This document shows, in pieces, positions 52,336 to 60,553 of a DNA stretch of 64,000 nucleotides. The stretch is from Anderseniella sp963698275. GTDB lineage: Bacteria > Pseudomonadota > Alphaproteobacteria > Rhizobiales > Aestuariivirgaceae. The stretch is from NCBI GenBank assembly GCA_963698275.1, contig CAVOQE010000004.1, positions 186,001-250,000 on the forward strand. The letters run 5' to 3'. Both the position numbers and the translations under genes were made by a program. Under the pieces are notes generated by a model. That model had not been told where the DNA came from. It searched no databases and worked only from the letters and a program-made list of their open reading frames with translations. Within the stretch, counting starts at the first letter, position 1, and each line of letters starts with the position of its first letter.

Positions 52336-53604
52336 CTACACAACCGGTTTGCAGTTTGTTTCTCGCAAGGTGAGTGACAGCAGAAAACCTGCACCAGACC
52401 ACACAACCAGGCAGATGAATGCAAACCTGTAGTCTGCCGTATCATAAACCCTGGCACCTTCCAGCATCGTCCCGTCCCAGCGCAGGTCGAGCATCCAGCC
52501 GATGATAGGCTGCAGGATGGCACCTGCGCCCACGGTGGCAGCATTCACCAGGCCTGAAACCGAGCCATGCAGGCGTTTTATCGACACTTCCCGCGCCAGT
52601 GCAAAAGTGACCACCATGCAACCACCGGTGAGCCCGGACAGGAATAACGCAACCGCCGTGAAGAACAGGCCGAGGTTCGGAACGAAGGCTATGATCGCGA
52701 TCAGCCCGCAATTGAATGCAGTGCCCACAACCAGGGGAAGTTTCCGGCGGCCAATCCTGTCCGACAGCCAGCCCGACAAGGGCGCGCCAACCGCCCAGCC
52801 CAGCAGGGACAATGAGGTATAAATCGCGCTGGTTGGCCGGTCCAGCCCGTAAGCACTGGCCAGGAAAGGCACGCCCCACAACCCGCCAAGCGCCAGCATG
52901 GGCCCGGACATGCTCATCGCGACGATGGCAATCCGCCATATCTCGGTACGTTTGATGGTGTCTTTCAGGCCGATCCAGATTTCTGCCCATCGGGTGTCGT
53001 TGACGTGATCAGCGTGGTGGGGATCGGGTGAGTTGCGCACGATGAGTGCGGTCAAAACCGCCAGTCCGGCGGCAAAGACCCCTGCCCATATCATTGTCTG
53101 GCGCCATCCGAACGCCTCAACGGCAAGTGCCAGCGGAGCCTGGCCGGCTATGCCGCAAACCATGGCGAAGAACATTGAAAGGCCGGTCAAAAGGGCAAAA
53201 TGCCTGGGGTGAAACCATTTGGCTGCCAGCGCCATGCTGGCAATAAAGCCGACAGCGGAGCCGGCACCCACCATGAATCGTCCCGCATAGGCGGTGTTCA
53301 CCGAACCTGCGGTTCCGAAGATGATGCTGCCCACAGCGGCAAGCAGCAGGGCAATGGTGAGCATGAGCCTTGCGCCATAGCGGTCAAGCAGGGCTCCGAT
53401 GGGCAACTGCATTGCCGCATAAGGGTAAAAATACAAGGCCGAGAGTTGCCCCATGACAGCGCCGGTGACCGCGAACTCGGCCATCAGGTCCGGGATCATG
53501 ATGCTGGGCGCGACACGCTGGAAAAACGCATATCCGAAAGCAAGGGCACTGAGAGACCATATGGTAAGTGCCAAACCCAGGCTGGCCGGCCTTGCCGCTT
53601 GCAT
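52336..53604 (-). CDS. Major facilitator superfamily transporter
   Basis: A 422-residue, 12-helix permease. Helix 1 is ALTIWSLSALAFGYAFFQRVAPSIM. The MFS motif A appears in loop 2-3 as PIGALLDRYGARLM and again in loop 8-9 as LSGWLSDRIGRRKLP. VGAGSAVGFIASMALAAKWFHPRHFALLTGL resembles the anion:cation or phthalate/nitrate-nitrite porter groups. The start is uncertain: MQAARPAS at 53604 is used, but the frame extends to 53691 with no clear ribosome-binding site. It may import an organic acid for the catabolic block. Substrate unproven. Confidence 0.82.
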   Translation of the reverse strand: MQAARPASLGLALTIWSLSALAFGYAFFQRVAPSIMIPDLMAEFAVTGAVMGQLSALYFYPYAAMQLPIGALLDRYGARLMLTIALLLAAVGSIIFGTAGSVNTAYAGRFMVGAGSAVGFIASMALAAKWFHPRHFALLTGLSMFFAMVCGIAGQAPLALAVEAFGWRQTMIWAGVFAAGLAVLTALIVRNSPDPHHADHVNDTRWAEIWIGLKDTIKRTEIWRIAIVAMSMSGPMLALGGLWGVPFLASAYGLDRPTSAIYTSLSLLGWAVGAPLSGWLSDRIGRRKLPLVVGTAFNCGLIAIIAFVPNLGLFFTAVALFLSGLTGGCMVVTFALAREVSIKRLHGSVSGLVNAATVGAGAILQPIIGWMLDLRWDGTMLEGARVYDTADYRFAFICLVVWSGAGFLLSLTLRETNCKPVV

Positions 53605-53730
53605 CGATGGTTTTACGGGGTCTTTAGCCACTACTTTTATCAACACCGCCTGGGTACAGCATCCAGTTCTGGAGGCCGGCGAAATATTCAATCAGTGTGG
53701 AAGTGTTTGACGATGCAGGGCACAAAAGTA

Positions 53731-53760
53731 AAGGCCCTTGAGATGTATCTCAAAGGCCTT
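53731..53760 (-). terminator. Terminator-like hairpin after the minus-strand tad genes
   Basis: AAGGCC-C-TTGAGA-TGTA-TCTCAA-A-GGCCTT: a 12-bp stem interrupted by one mismatch with a 4-nt loop. On the minus strand it is followed by TACTTTTG, weakly T-rich. It lies about 40 bp after the stop of the TadE-like gene (53801) and upstream of the MFS gene. Confidence 0.7.
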
Positions 53761-53800
53761 CCATGAGTTTGCCAAAATGGCTTTTGGCAAGGATGCAGGA

Positions 53801-54385
53801 TCAGCAATTGCTGCATTCAAGCGTCAGGCCGTTTCGCGGGCGCTGCGCGACAGATTCTTCAATTTCCCACGATCCGCCGCCGTTTATGTAGCCGACGAGC
53901 GGTTGGAACGTTACGCACACTGTTGCAATAACAATATCGTTTTCTTCTTGTGTAAGATCGTTCAGCGCCGAGCCGGTCATGCTTGAAGGCGCACCACCGC
54001 AGCCGCCGCGCGAGTGAGACCATCTCTCTGTAACGTTGCTGCCGTCGCGCTCATAGTTGATCAAGTCAACCTTGATGTCTGTCGACGAAATCGGCTTCAG
54101 AATGGCGTCGGCAGCCAAAATGAAGTCATCGAGTTCGCCGGCTGTTACATTGGCAGACTCCTGAGTCGTCAGGTCGACGACCGCGCTTGCCGCTACGGCT
54201 ACTTTTCGTTTCAGTGAAATCGCATGGGTGACATCAATCGTACCCAGCAGCAGCAATATCATCATGGGAAACAACAGGGCAGCTTCGATACTGACAACAC
54301 CGTCTTTCTTGCGGCCGAAGCTTGCAAGTTTGTCGATAGCGCCCGCATGAACATTAGGGGACCTGGTTGCTGATGAATTATTCAT
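53801..54385 (-). CDS. TadE/TadG-like pilus assembly protein
   Basis: A 194-residue pseudopilin-type protein. A basic cytoplasmic segment (LASFGRKKDG) precedes the TadE-like motif VVSIEAALLFPMMILLLLGTIDVTHAISLKRKVA, with the conserved Glu at +5 of the hydrophobic helix. The periplasmic domain has two Cys near the C-terminus (LECSNC) and one in RGGCGGAPS. Pairs of such proteins accompany Flp pilins in Tad loci. The start is taken at 54385 (MNNSSATRSP); 54433 is possible. It lies 52 bp after the paralogous tadE gene. Confidence 0.82.
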   Translation of the reverse strand: MNNSSATRSPNVHAGAIDKLASFGRKKDGVVSIEAALLFPMMILLLLGTIDVTHAISLKRKVAVAASAVVDLTTQESANVTAGELDDFILAADAILKPISSTDIKVDLINYERDGSNVTERWSHSRGGCGGAPSSMTGSALNDLTQEENDIVIATVCVTFQPLVGYINGGGSWEIEESVAQRPRNGLTLECSNC

Positions 54386-54437
54386 CGTGGTGGCTTCCTG
54401 AAAAGATGAGGTTGTTGTTGATTGGCTTGTCATCGGA

Positions 54438-55028
54438 CTAATTGAACGGTTCGTTGCGGAACACCGCCACGCCCCTCACCAGGTGTTTGTCTTCGCCATG
54501 ATTTGCCAGCCAGTTCGGCGCGGGAGCACCTGTGCCGTTTATATTCAGCAACGTCATGAGTTTCGGAGTGAACAGGTTCCACTCATAAAATGTCTCAACG
54601 ATCACAATATCCCCGGCATTGCCGATGTCGAATGATGCGCCGTTTATGACACCATCGCTCAACTCACCACCATCCGAAGCATCCGTACGATTGCTGGCGT
54701 CAGCGAAATTGTTACGTACTTCGACATTGATGTAGATACTGCCGCAATCAAGTGTTGCAGGAAGTTTGGCACACAGCTGGTTCTTGAATTCGGTTTTTGA
54801 AAAACCGCCATCGTGGGCTTGTCCTGTCCGGATCAGGCGGGCTGCAGAGGTTGTGGCGCTTTGGACCGCATATTCTGAAAACAGCGTAAGGCCGGTTTCA
54901 AATGTCGCCATCATCAAAAACAGAAACGGTGCGCCGACGAAAGCAAACTCGATCGCCGTTGCGCCACTGTCATCTTTGCGAAAGCATCTGCGTACCCGGT
55001 TGAGGGTTCGATTTAATTTCAAGATCAT
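54438..55028 (-). CDS. tadE: TadE-like pilus assembly protein
   Basis: A 196-residue pseudopilin. Residues about 12-55 carry RRCFRKDDSGATAIEFAFVGAPFLFLMMATFETGLTLF, the TadE signature with the GATAIEF cleavage-site-like block. The rest is a periplasmic domain with a Cys pair (AKLPATLDCGS, QLCAKL). The hydrophobic pattern suggests processing by CpaA, as for Flp. A perfect CtrA-type site lies 171-185 bp upstream (55199-55213). It shares a transcript with the second TadE-like gene (53801-54385). Confidence 0.85.
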   Translation of the reverse strand: MILKLNRTLNRVRRCFRKDDSGATAIEFAFVGAPFLFLMMATFETGLTLFSEYAVQSATTSAARLIRTGQAHDGGFSKTEFKNQLCAKLPATLDCGSIYINVEVRNNFADASNRTDASDGGELSDGVINGASFDIGNAGDIVIVETFYEWNLFTPKLMTLLNINGTGAPAPNWLANHGEDKHLVRGVAVFRNEPFN

Positions 55029-55363
55029 GCCGTACTCCCGAACGTTCACCATACCGACCAAGCTGGACTGGCTCTGATGTCGTGTTCCTGACCTGCAGAC
55101 ACAAATGGTCCATCTGCGGTTTTATTTGTTCAGGGGCAAAACTACCGGACCGGCCTTTACAAGTTCTAAGTATCGGGCCGCAAGTTTTAATGATTGTATT
55201 AAGGAGTTGTTAACCAGGGCAACCAGGTGTGAGCATCGCCATTGCGCTGATAGTTGGCGCAGCCTGCTGTCCGGTGCGTCGATTGGGCGGGACGCGCGCG
55301 CGAACAGGCGATGCCGGACAGATCATGATTATGTCCGACAACGCCTGTACGAATGAGATCTGA
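55029..55363. other. Intergenic region upstream of tadE
   Basis: About 335 bp with no supported gene (a small plus-strand frame at 55105-55356 has no ribosome-binding site or family). It contains the CtrA-type site at 55199-55213 and a TTAA at 55187. Confidence 0.55.
55199..55213. promoter_or_regulatory. CtrA-type binding site upstream of tadE (perfect match)
   Basis: TTAA-GGAGTTG-TTAA followed by CC, an exact match to the CtrA consensus TTAA-N7-TTAAC. It lies 171-185 bp upstream of the tadE start on the minus strand. Alphaproteobacterial flp/tad (pilA, cpa) genes are known CtrA targets in Caulobacter, and gcrA, a member of the same circuit, is in this window. Confidence 0.6.
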
Positions 55364-55858
55364 TTATTGCGCGTCGCCGCCGCCGCCGGTGGAGGCTGCT
55401 CCTGCAGAATGGACGGTCTTCATGGTGATCTGCTCATTCTGCTCTTTGTATCTTGGGTGTTCGTCATTCACGATCAATGGCTGATCACAGAACGGTTCGC
55501 AAGTCATTGTTCTGCGGATGCCGGCGCGATAGACGCTCACAACCTGGCTTTCCGCGCGTTGAACCTTCACCATCATGTTGGCGAGTTGCTTGCCGTCGAA
55601 ATCCAGCACGATTATCTTGGTGCGGCCGGTGTTCTTGCCAATGACAATCAGCTTGTTGCCCTGGATGCTGGCATCTGCAAACATCGGATTCGACACGACC
55701 ACGGTTGACGGTTCTCCTGCCAGCTTCACCAGCTTGGCATCATCCACATCCAGTGCCAGTGCTGAATCGGCAATAGCCGTGCCGGTCACAGCAAGCATCC
55801 CAATCAGACCGAGTGCGGTGCCAAGAATTAAGGTACGGGTTGTTGCCAGAGAACTCAT
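55364..55858 (-). CDS. Pilus-formation N-domain protein (CpaC N-terminal-like)
   Basis: A 164-residue exported protein. Signal peptide TLILGTALGLIGMLAVTGTAIA. A single T2SS/pilus-secretin N-terminal domain follows, with VKLAGEPSTVVVSNPMFADASIQGNKLIVIGKNTGRTKIIVLDFDGKQL. It resembles the N-terminal part of CpaC (residues about 55-120). The C-terminal tail has CEPFCDQPLI with two Cys and ends in a Gly-rich stretch. It is divergent from flp and near tadE, so it is likely an accessory subunit of the Tad secretin or a CpaC-assisting periplasmic protein. Start at 55858 (MSSLATTR). Confidence 0.78.
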   Translation of the reverse strand: MSSLATTRTLILGTALGLIGMLAVTGTAIADSALALDVDDAKLVKLAGEPSTVVVSNPMFADASIQGNKLIVIGKNTGRTKIIVLDFDGKQLANMMVKVQRAESQVVSVYRAGIRRTMTCEPFCDQPLIVNDEHPRYKEQNEQITMKTVHSAGAASTGGGGDAQ

Positions 55859-56388
55859 TTTAATAACGATCCTTGTTCGCATGATCACTTTGAAGACGCT
55901 GGACAGCGTGGTGTCCATTGGATGGTGCCTATAACACCTGAAAATGGTGAATGAACCCTTACGATCAAAAAATTGATCTGGTGGGCTGCCCGCTGATAGT
56001 TGGCATATGACATTATAGTGTGTAGGCGCTTGAAAAGGACGCGGATGGGCAAGAGTGAGCTTTGCGTCAGTTGAAGTCCGGCTGGCTCAGCCGCTAGTCT
56101 TTATAGTGGCGGCATATAGACGGGAGAAATTGAACAATAAAGTATATGGTGATTTTATACTTTGTAAAATTTTAATAAAATAAGATTTTAATTTTAAAGG
56201 TAAGGATTTATTTGCCATTCGGCAACGATGGGGTTGTTAGGGGTCGCTTTTCATTTGGCGTTTACTTGATGTTAATAGCTGAGGCCTAGGTTGAGCCTCG
56301 GTTCAGACGACAAACCCCTCAGGGGATCACCCACGAAGGGTAGTTTGTTCCAGTGCTGTAAAAACTGTGAAAAACTAAGGAGAATATT
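55859..56388. other. Divergent regulatory region of the flp pilin gene
   Basis: About 530 bp of AT-rich DNA (56125-56220 is mostly A and T) with no gene. It must hold promoters for flp and for the minus-strand N-domain protein. A one-mismatch CtrA-like site is at 56261-56275, about 114 bp before the flp start. Confidence 0.6.
56261..56275. promoter_or_regulatory. CtrA-like site upstream of flp (one mismatch)
   Basis: TTTA-CTTGATG-TTAA: one substitution from TTAA-N7-TTAA. It is placed 114 bp upstream of the flp ATG. One-mismatch matches are common in AT-rich DNA, so this is weaker than the site at 55199. Confidence 0.35.
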
Positions 56389-56547
56389 ATGTTCGCACGT
56401 TTCTTTAAAGACGAATCTGGTGCCACTGCAATCGAGTACGGCCTCATCGCCGCTGCTACCGGTCTTGCTCTGGTTGCTGTTATGCCTCTTATCGGCGCTA
56501 GCCTGACGACGCTGTTCGGCTCGATCAATACTGGTCTGGGCGGCTAA
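56389..56547 (+). CDS. flp: Flp-type IVb pilin
   Basis: A 52-residue prepilin. A short basic leader MFARFFKDESG precedes the processing motif G|ATAIEYGLIAAATGLALVAV, with Glu at +5 and Tyr at +6 typical of Flp. The mature pilin is the hydrophobic helix plus a short Gly-rich tail (NTGLGG). The ribosome-binding site AAGGAG lies 6 bp before the ATG. Cleaved by CpaA at the inner membrane and assembled into Tad pili for surface adhesion. A terminator follows, so it is probably an abundant monocistronic transcript. Confidence 0.95.
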   Translation: MFARFFKDESGATAIEYGLIAAATGLALVAVMPLIGASLTTLFGSINTGLGG

Positions 56548-56621
56548 GCTACCCGAAAGCGAAAGCGAAGTCGCGGGCAAATGAGCCTGGCCCGCGATTA
56601 AAATTTACAGGGAGGCTCCCT

Positions 56622-56651
56622 AAGCCGCCGGTCATGTACCGGCGGCTTTTG
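56622..56651 (+). terminator. Intrinsic terminator after flp
   Basis: A stem AAGCCGCCGGT / ACCGGCGGCTT around a 4-nt loop (CATG), followed by TT. It lies 75 bp after the flp stop. A second, weaker stem (CGCGGGC / GCCCGCG) lies at 56571-56597. Confidence 0.88.
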
Positions 56652-56730
56652 TATGTCTGCTTCCGGCATCCAGGACGCCGCTTTTTCAGCATGTTTATCC
56701 GCCTGACGTAAAGCTAAAACCGCGCGGTGT

Positions 56731-56745
56731 TTAACCGCCTCTTTA
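56731..56745. promoter_or_regulatory. CtrA-like site upstream of cpaA (one mismatch)
   Basis: TTAA-CCGCCTC-TTTA: one substitution from TTAA-N7-TTAA, about 90 bp before the cpaA start and after the flp terminator. Weak on its own. Confidence 0.3.
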
Positions 56746-56836
56746 CTGTCATCATGAGACTTTGTCCGGATTGTGAAGCAGCGTTGCCGGCATTCTGCCG
56801 TGCCAACAGCTCGGCAACCGAGGAGAAAAACCTGCA

Positions 56837-57352
56837 ATGATCGAACTTCTGATTTTCACGCTGTTCCCGATTTTGATGGTTGTAGCAGGCGTAGGTGATT
56901 GGCTCACCATGAAAATATCAAACCGGTTGAATGGCCTGATTGCCATCAGTTTTTTTGGTGCGGCATTTCTGGTTGGAATGCCACTCGAACAAATCGCGTG
57001 GCATGTAGCCGCCGGCGTAGCTGTGCTGATCGTCGGATTTGGACTGTTTGCCGCGGGCTGTATTGGTGGTGGCGATGCCAAACTTCTGGCGGTTGCCGCG
57101 ATGTGGCTGGGCATGGGGCAACTAGTTGAATTCCTCGTGGTCATGTCGATTGCAGGCGGCCTGCTTGCGATTGCGATGAAGTTCTGGTGGTGGATCAGGC
57201 TTGAGATGGATCTGCGTGGGTTTGAGCGCATCAAAGCAACGGTGAAATCGTCTATTGATTTGCCTTACGGCATAGCCATCGCCGTTGGTGCCTTATTCGC
57301 CTTCAGGCACAGTTGGTGGCTGGAAACGGCGAATCTGCAACTTCTCGGCTGA
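56837..57352 (+). CDS. cpaA: Prepilin peptidase CpaA (TadV)
   Basis: A 171-residue membrane aspartic protease, typical length for the short TadV/CpaA form. Catalytic Asp motifs are VVAGVGDWLTMKISNRLN (first Asp) and GCIGGGDAKLLAVAAMW (second Asp in GGGD). Several hydrophobic helices follow. It cleaves Flp and TadE-type leaders. The start ATG follows GAGGAGAAAAACCTGCA, a clear Shine-Dalgarno. A terminator after the stop separates it from cpaB. Confidence 0.93.
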   Translation: MIELLIFTLFPILMVVAGVGDWLTMKISNRLNGLIAISFFGAAFLVGMPLEQIAWHVAAGVAVLIVGFGLFAAGCIGGGDAKLLAVAAMWLGMGQLVEFLVVMSIAGGLLAIAMKFWWWIRLEMDLRGFERIKATVKSSIDLPYGIAIAVGALFAFRHSWWLETANLQLLG

Positions 57353-57360
57353 ATCAACCA

Positions 57361-57386
57361 ATGCCCGCATAAAGCGGGCATTTTTG
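57361..57386 (+). terminator. Intrinsic terminator after cpaA
   Basis: A perfect 8-bp stem ATGCCCGC / GCGGGCAT with a 5-nt loop (ATAAA), then TTTTT. It lies 8 bp after the cpaA stop, so cpaB onwards has its own promoter. Confidence 0.92.
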
Positions 57387-57441
57387 ATTCCCGGCAACAG
57401 CATGATGTTTTTTGGGCAAAACTAAGATTGTTTAGTGCCGG

Positions 57442-57456
57442 TTAACCATAATTTGA
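57442..57456. promoter_or_regulatory. CtrA-like site upstream of cpaB (one mismatch)
   Basis: TTAA-CCATAAT-TTGA. The left half also reads TTAACCAT, the known CtrA half-site, giving it more weight than the other one-mismatch sites. It lies about 65-80 bp upstream of the cpaB start and after the cpaA terminator. Confidence 0.5.
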
Positions 57457-57522
57457 CGTTTCCCGATCATTCTGCGGTGGAGATATCCGAACGAACTTCC
57501 GTTCCTAGTGGAGAGTTATCAG

Positions 57523-58326
57523 ATGAGTAAATCGCGTTTCCTAGTCATGGGCGTGGCCGCGGTCGCAGCCGGAGCCGCAGCGTTTCTGGCCAATGGTTTC
57601 CTGGGACAGCCGCAGAAAGCGGAAGTTGTGGAGGTGAATAAAGTCTCCATGACCCCGGTTCTGGTTACGCTGAAGGACATTCGCATTGGCGAAATCCTGG
57701 ATGCGTCCAACCTGGGCTGGAAAGACTGGCCGTCCGATCGGGTTGGCCAGTTCATGGTGACCAAAAGCGGCAGTGCCGACATATTCGAAGAGCTCAAGGG
57801 TTCACGCGCGCGGGCCGGGTTGTTTGAAGGTGAACCGCTTAACAAACGCCGTATTGTTTTGGTTGGCGATGCGGGCTTTATGGCCGCTGTGCTGCCAAAG
57901 GGCATGCGGGCAATTTCAATCCGCGTCTCTGCAGAAACCGGTGCAGGCGGATTTATTTTGCCCAATGACAGGGTTGATGTTCTCCTCACACGCAAGGCAT
58001 CAGGCAATCGTGACGTCTCCGACACGGTCTTGACAAATGTCCGCGTTCTGGCGATCGACCAGCAAATCAAGACCACTGAAGATGGCGGGCAGGTGATTGT
58101 CGGCAAGACGGCAACGCTCGAACTTCAACCTGCGCAATCCGAAGTTCTCGCACTGGTCGAAAGCTCTGGCCAGTTGTCACTCGCACTTCGCTCGCTTGCG
58201 GATGCGCGCGGCACGGAGCTCGGTGATGATGGTCCCCGGATTTCGAAAAAATTTGCGCGGGGCTCCAAAGGCACCATCAAGCAAGTCCGCTACGGCATTA
58301 TGAACCAGGTAGCGAATACAAAGTAA
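57523..58326 (+). CDS. cpaB: Flp pilus assembly protein CpaB (RcpC)
   Basis: A 267-residue periplasmic protein with an N-terminal membrane anchor (FLVMGVAAVAAGAAAFLANGF). An SAF domain follows (VTLKDIRIGEILDASNLGWKDWP), then the RcpC/CpaB domain with MRAISIRVSAETGAGGFILPNDRVDVLLTR and TVLTNVRVLAIDQ. It stabilises the Tad secretin. ATG 57523 is preceded by GTGGAGAG, preferred over the GTG 57508 start. It is the first gene of the cpaBCDEF-tadB transcript. Confidence 0.92.
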   Translation: MSKSRFLVMGVAAVAAGAAAFLANGFLGQPQKAEVVEVNKVSMTPVLVTLKDIRIGEILDASNLGWKDWPSDRVGQFMVTKSGSADIFEELKGSRARAGLFEGEPLNKRRIVLVGDAGFMAAVLPKGMRAISIRVSAETGAGGFILPNDRVDVLLTRKASGNRDVSDTVLTNVRVLAIDQQIKTTEDGGQVIVGKTATLELQPAQSEVLALVESSGQLSLALRSLADARGTELGDDGPRISKKFARGSKGTIKQVRYGIMNQVANTK

Positions 58327-58338
58327 GGCACACAACTG

Positions 58339-59808
58339 ATGTATCCCTCACTCCTCAGCATGCCCAGGCTTGATATGGGCACCAAGACACCAGCCGGTGC
58401 AATCGTTTCTCTGGTTGCTGCAATCGCGGTTTTTCTAATTGTTTTAACAGCCGCGTTTACGCCTGCACAGGCAGGTGATGACTCGCGATTTCTGCGCATG
58501 GGCCTGAACAAGTCGGTAGCGATCAGATTACCCGTCGCAGCCAAGGATGTTCTTGTTGGCAATCCCGCGATTGTTGATGCCGTCGTGCGCACGCGCACTA
58601 CAGCCTATCTTTTTGCGAAGGCAAACGGCCAGACGAACATATTCTTCTTTGATGATGCTGGCAGACAAATTCTGAACCTCGATATCGAGGTTGCCGCAGA
58701 TACCAAAGCGTTGAAGCAACTGCTCGACCGTACCTTGCCGGACAATCAGATCAAGATTGATACCGTAGCCGACAGTATCGTCCTGCGCGGGGTCGCCGCG
58801 TCTGCCGGTCAAGCCAAACAGGCAACGGACCTGGCCGAGCGCTTTCTCGGTGCTGCCGGCGTGGACGGATCTGCCAAGGTTGTGTCAGCCATGACCATTG
58901 CTGCTCGCGAGCAGGTAACGCTTCGGGTCCGGATTGCAGAAGTACAGCGTGATGTGTTGAAGCAGCTTGGTGTTGATTATAATGCAGCGTTTGCATCGGG
59001 TAGTTTCTCCGCCGGTATGCTGACCGGTAACCCGTTCTTGTTGAACGGCGCGTTGGGTTCAGGCACGCTTCCGACAAGTGCAATTTCAGGTTTGGGCGGT
59101 GCCGGCGCACTGACCGGTTCCCGGCTCCAGTATGGCGACAGCATCGATGCACTGGTTCAGGCAATGGAACAGGATGGTTTGCTGCGCACGCTTGCAGAAC
59201 CCACGTTGACCGCGATTTCCGGCGAAAGCGCCAAGTTTCTCGCTGGTGGTGAGTTCCCAATTCCGGTGTCTGTGGATGACAACACCATCTCGGTGGAATT
59301 CAAGGAGTTCGGTGTGGCGCTTGGCTATTCACCGGTGGTTCTTTCGTCCGGACGCATCAGCTTGAAAATAAACACGGAAGTCTCGGAACTGACACCGCAA
59401 AACGGTATTCAGGTCACCGGCATTACCCTGCCTGGTCTTACGACACGCAAGGCTGAAACGACCATTGAGTTGCCGTCAGGTGGGTCAATGATCATGGCCG
59501 GTCTTATCCGGGATCAAACCCGGCAGCAGATTGCGGGTATTCCCGGTGCCAAGGATCTTCCAATTCTGGGACAGTTGTTCCGGTCACGCGATTTCCAGAA
59601 GAATACATCTGAACTGACAGTCATGGTGACGCCGTTCATCGTCAAGCCGGTCAATGAGCGGTCACTGACAAATCCTGCCGAGACCCTTTCGATAGCTACT
59701 GATCGCCAGACCATCCTGTTTGGTCGTTTGAACAAGATGTACGGCAACCAGGGCGGCACCGGAAAAGGAACGACCTATCACGGCAATGTCGGCTTCATCG
59801 TCGAATAA
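58339..59808 (+). CDS. cpaC: Tad secretin CpaC (RcpA)
   Basis: A 489-residue outer-membrane secretin. Signal peptide near residues 20-48 (LVAAIAVFLIVLTAAFTPAQAG). N-domain (residues about 55-120): NKSVAIRLPVAAKDVLVGNPAIVDAVV. A BON domain follows (NQIKIDTVADSIVLRG). The secretin domain ends with TGITLPGLTTRKAETTIELPSGGSMIMAGLIRDQ. It forms the channel through which Flp pili exit. It lies 12 bp after cpaB, and its stop overlaps the reading region of cpaD's alternative start. Confidence 0.93.
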   Translation: MYPSLLSMPRLDMGTKTPAGAIVSLVAAIAVFLIVLTAAFTPAQAGDDSRFLRMGLNKSVAIRLPVAAKDVLVGNPAIVDAVVRTRTTAYLFAKANGQTNIFFFDDAGRQILNLDIEVAADTKALKQLLDRTLPDNQIKIDTVADSIVLRGVAASAGQAKQATDLAERFLGAAGVDGSAKVVSAMTIAAREQVTLRVRIAEVQRDVLKQLGVDYNAAFASGSFSAGMLTGNPFLLNGALGSGTLPTSAISGLGGAGALTGSRLQYGDSIDALVQAMEQDGLLRTLAEPTLTAISGESAKFLAGGEFPIPVSVDDNTISVEFKEFGVALGYSPVVLSSGRISLKINTEVSELTPQNGIQVTGITLPGLTTRKAETTIELPSGGSMIMAGLIRDQTRQQIAGIPGAKDLPILGQLFRSRDFQKNTSELTVMVTPFIVKPVNERSLTNPAETLSIATDRQTILFGRLNKMYGNQGGTGKGTTYHGNVGFIVE

Positions 59809-59831
59809 TGGCTGCGCCACGGAGAATGAAA

Positions 59832-60527
59832 ATGAACAAGTTTGTATCAAAGTCCCGCAATGCAATGCGTACCCTGGCCCCGGCTGTGGCGCTCCTTGCC
59901 CTGACCGCCTGCCAACACCAGATGTCGGGTGCTGTGGATGACGTCTACATGCCGCAAATGCATTATGAGATTCATCCGATCGAGGTCGCCAAGGGCACGG
60001 TGAAACTCCAGGTGCCGACCCGTTCTGCCAAACTCACCACCAGAGAGCAAAACGCGATCAGGCAGTTTGCACACCAGGCCAATGAAACCGATGCCTCGAA
60101 GATCCACGTGCGTCGCCCGGCTGGTGGCATGGTGGGCAATGCTGTAGCCGCAAAAGTGGCGCAATTGCTGGAGCGCGAGGGCGTCAGCCCGCATCGCATC
60201 AAGCATTCTTCCTATAAAGGAGGTGCCCGTTCACCGGTTCTGATGTCGTTCACCCGCAAATTTGCGGTGACCAGCGAGTGCGGCGACTGGAGTGAAAACC
60301 TTTCTGAAACCTATTCCAATCAGAATTACAAGAACTTTGGATGTTCCGGGCAGCACAATCTCGCCGCCATGGTCGCCAATCCTGAAGATTTCGAAACACC
60401 GCGTACGTCCACTTCGGCAAGCGCAAGCAGGCGTAACGAAGTCTTCAAGAAATACATAGGTGGTGAGGACACTACCGCAGCCCAAGCGTCTCAGGCACAA
60501 GCCAAAGCAAGCGACGTGGCACAGTAA
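59832..60527 (+). CDS. cpaD: Pilus assembly lipoprotein CpaD
   Basis: A 231-residue lipoprotein. N-terminal signal (APAVALLALTAC) with lipobox LTAC, then a domain typical of CpaD: SRSPVL-like GGARSPVLMSFTRKFAVTSECGDWSENL and NYKNFGCSGQHNLAAMVANPEDFETPR. The three later Cys probably form disulfides. A low-complexity Ala/Gln tail follows (AAQASQAQAKASDVAQ). ATG 59832 is placed after CGGAGAATGAAA. The domain resembles OmpA-C-like pilotin-associated proteins and works with CpaC. Confidence 0.9.
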   Translation: MNKFVSKSRNAMRTLAPAVALLALTACQHQMSGAVDDVYMPQMHYEIHPIEVAKGTVKLQVPTRSAKLTTREQNAIRQFAHQANETDASKIHVRRPAGGMVGNAVAAKVAQLLEREGVSPHRIKHSSYKGGARSPVLMSFTRKFAVTSECGDWSENLSETYSNQNYKNFGCSGQHNLAAMVANPEDFETPRTSTSASASRRNEVFKKYIGGEDTTAAQASQAQAKASDVAQ

Positions 60528-60553
60528 CAGTTGACTAGACAAGAGTGGAAACC

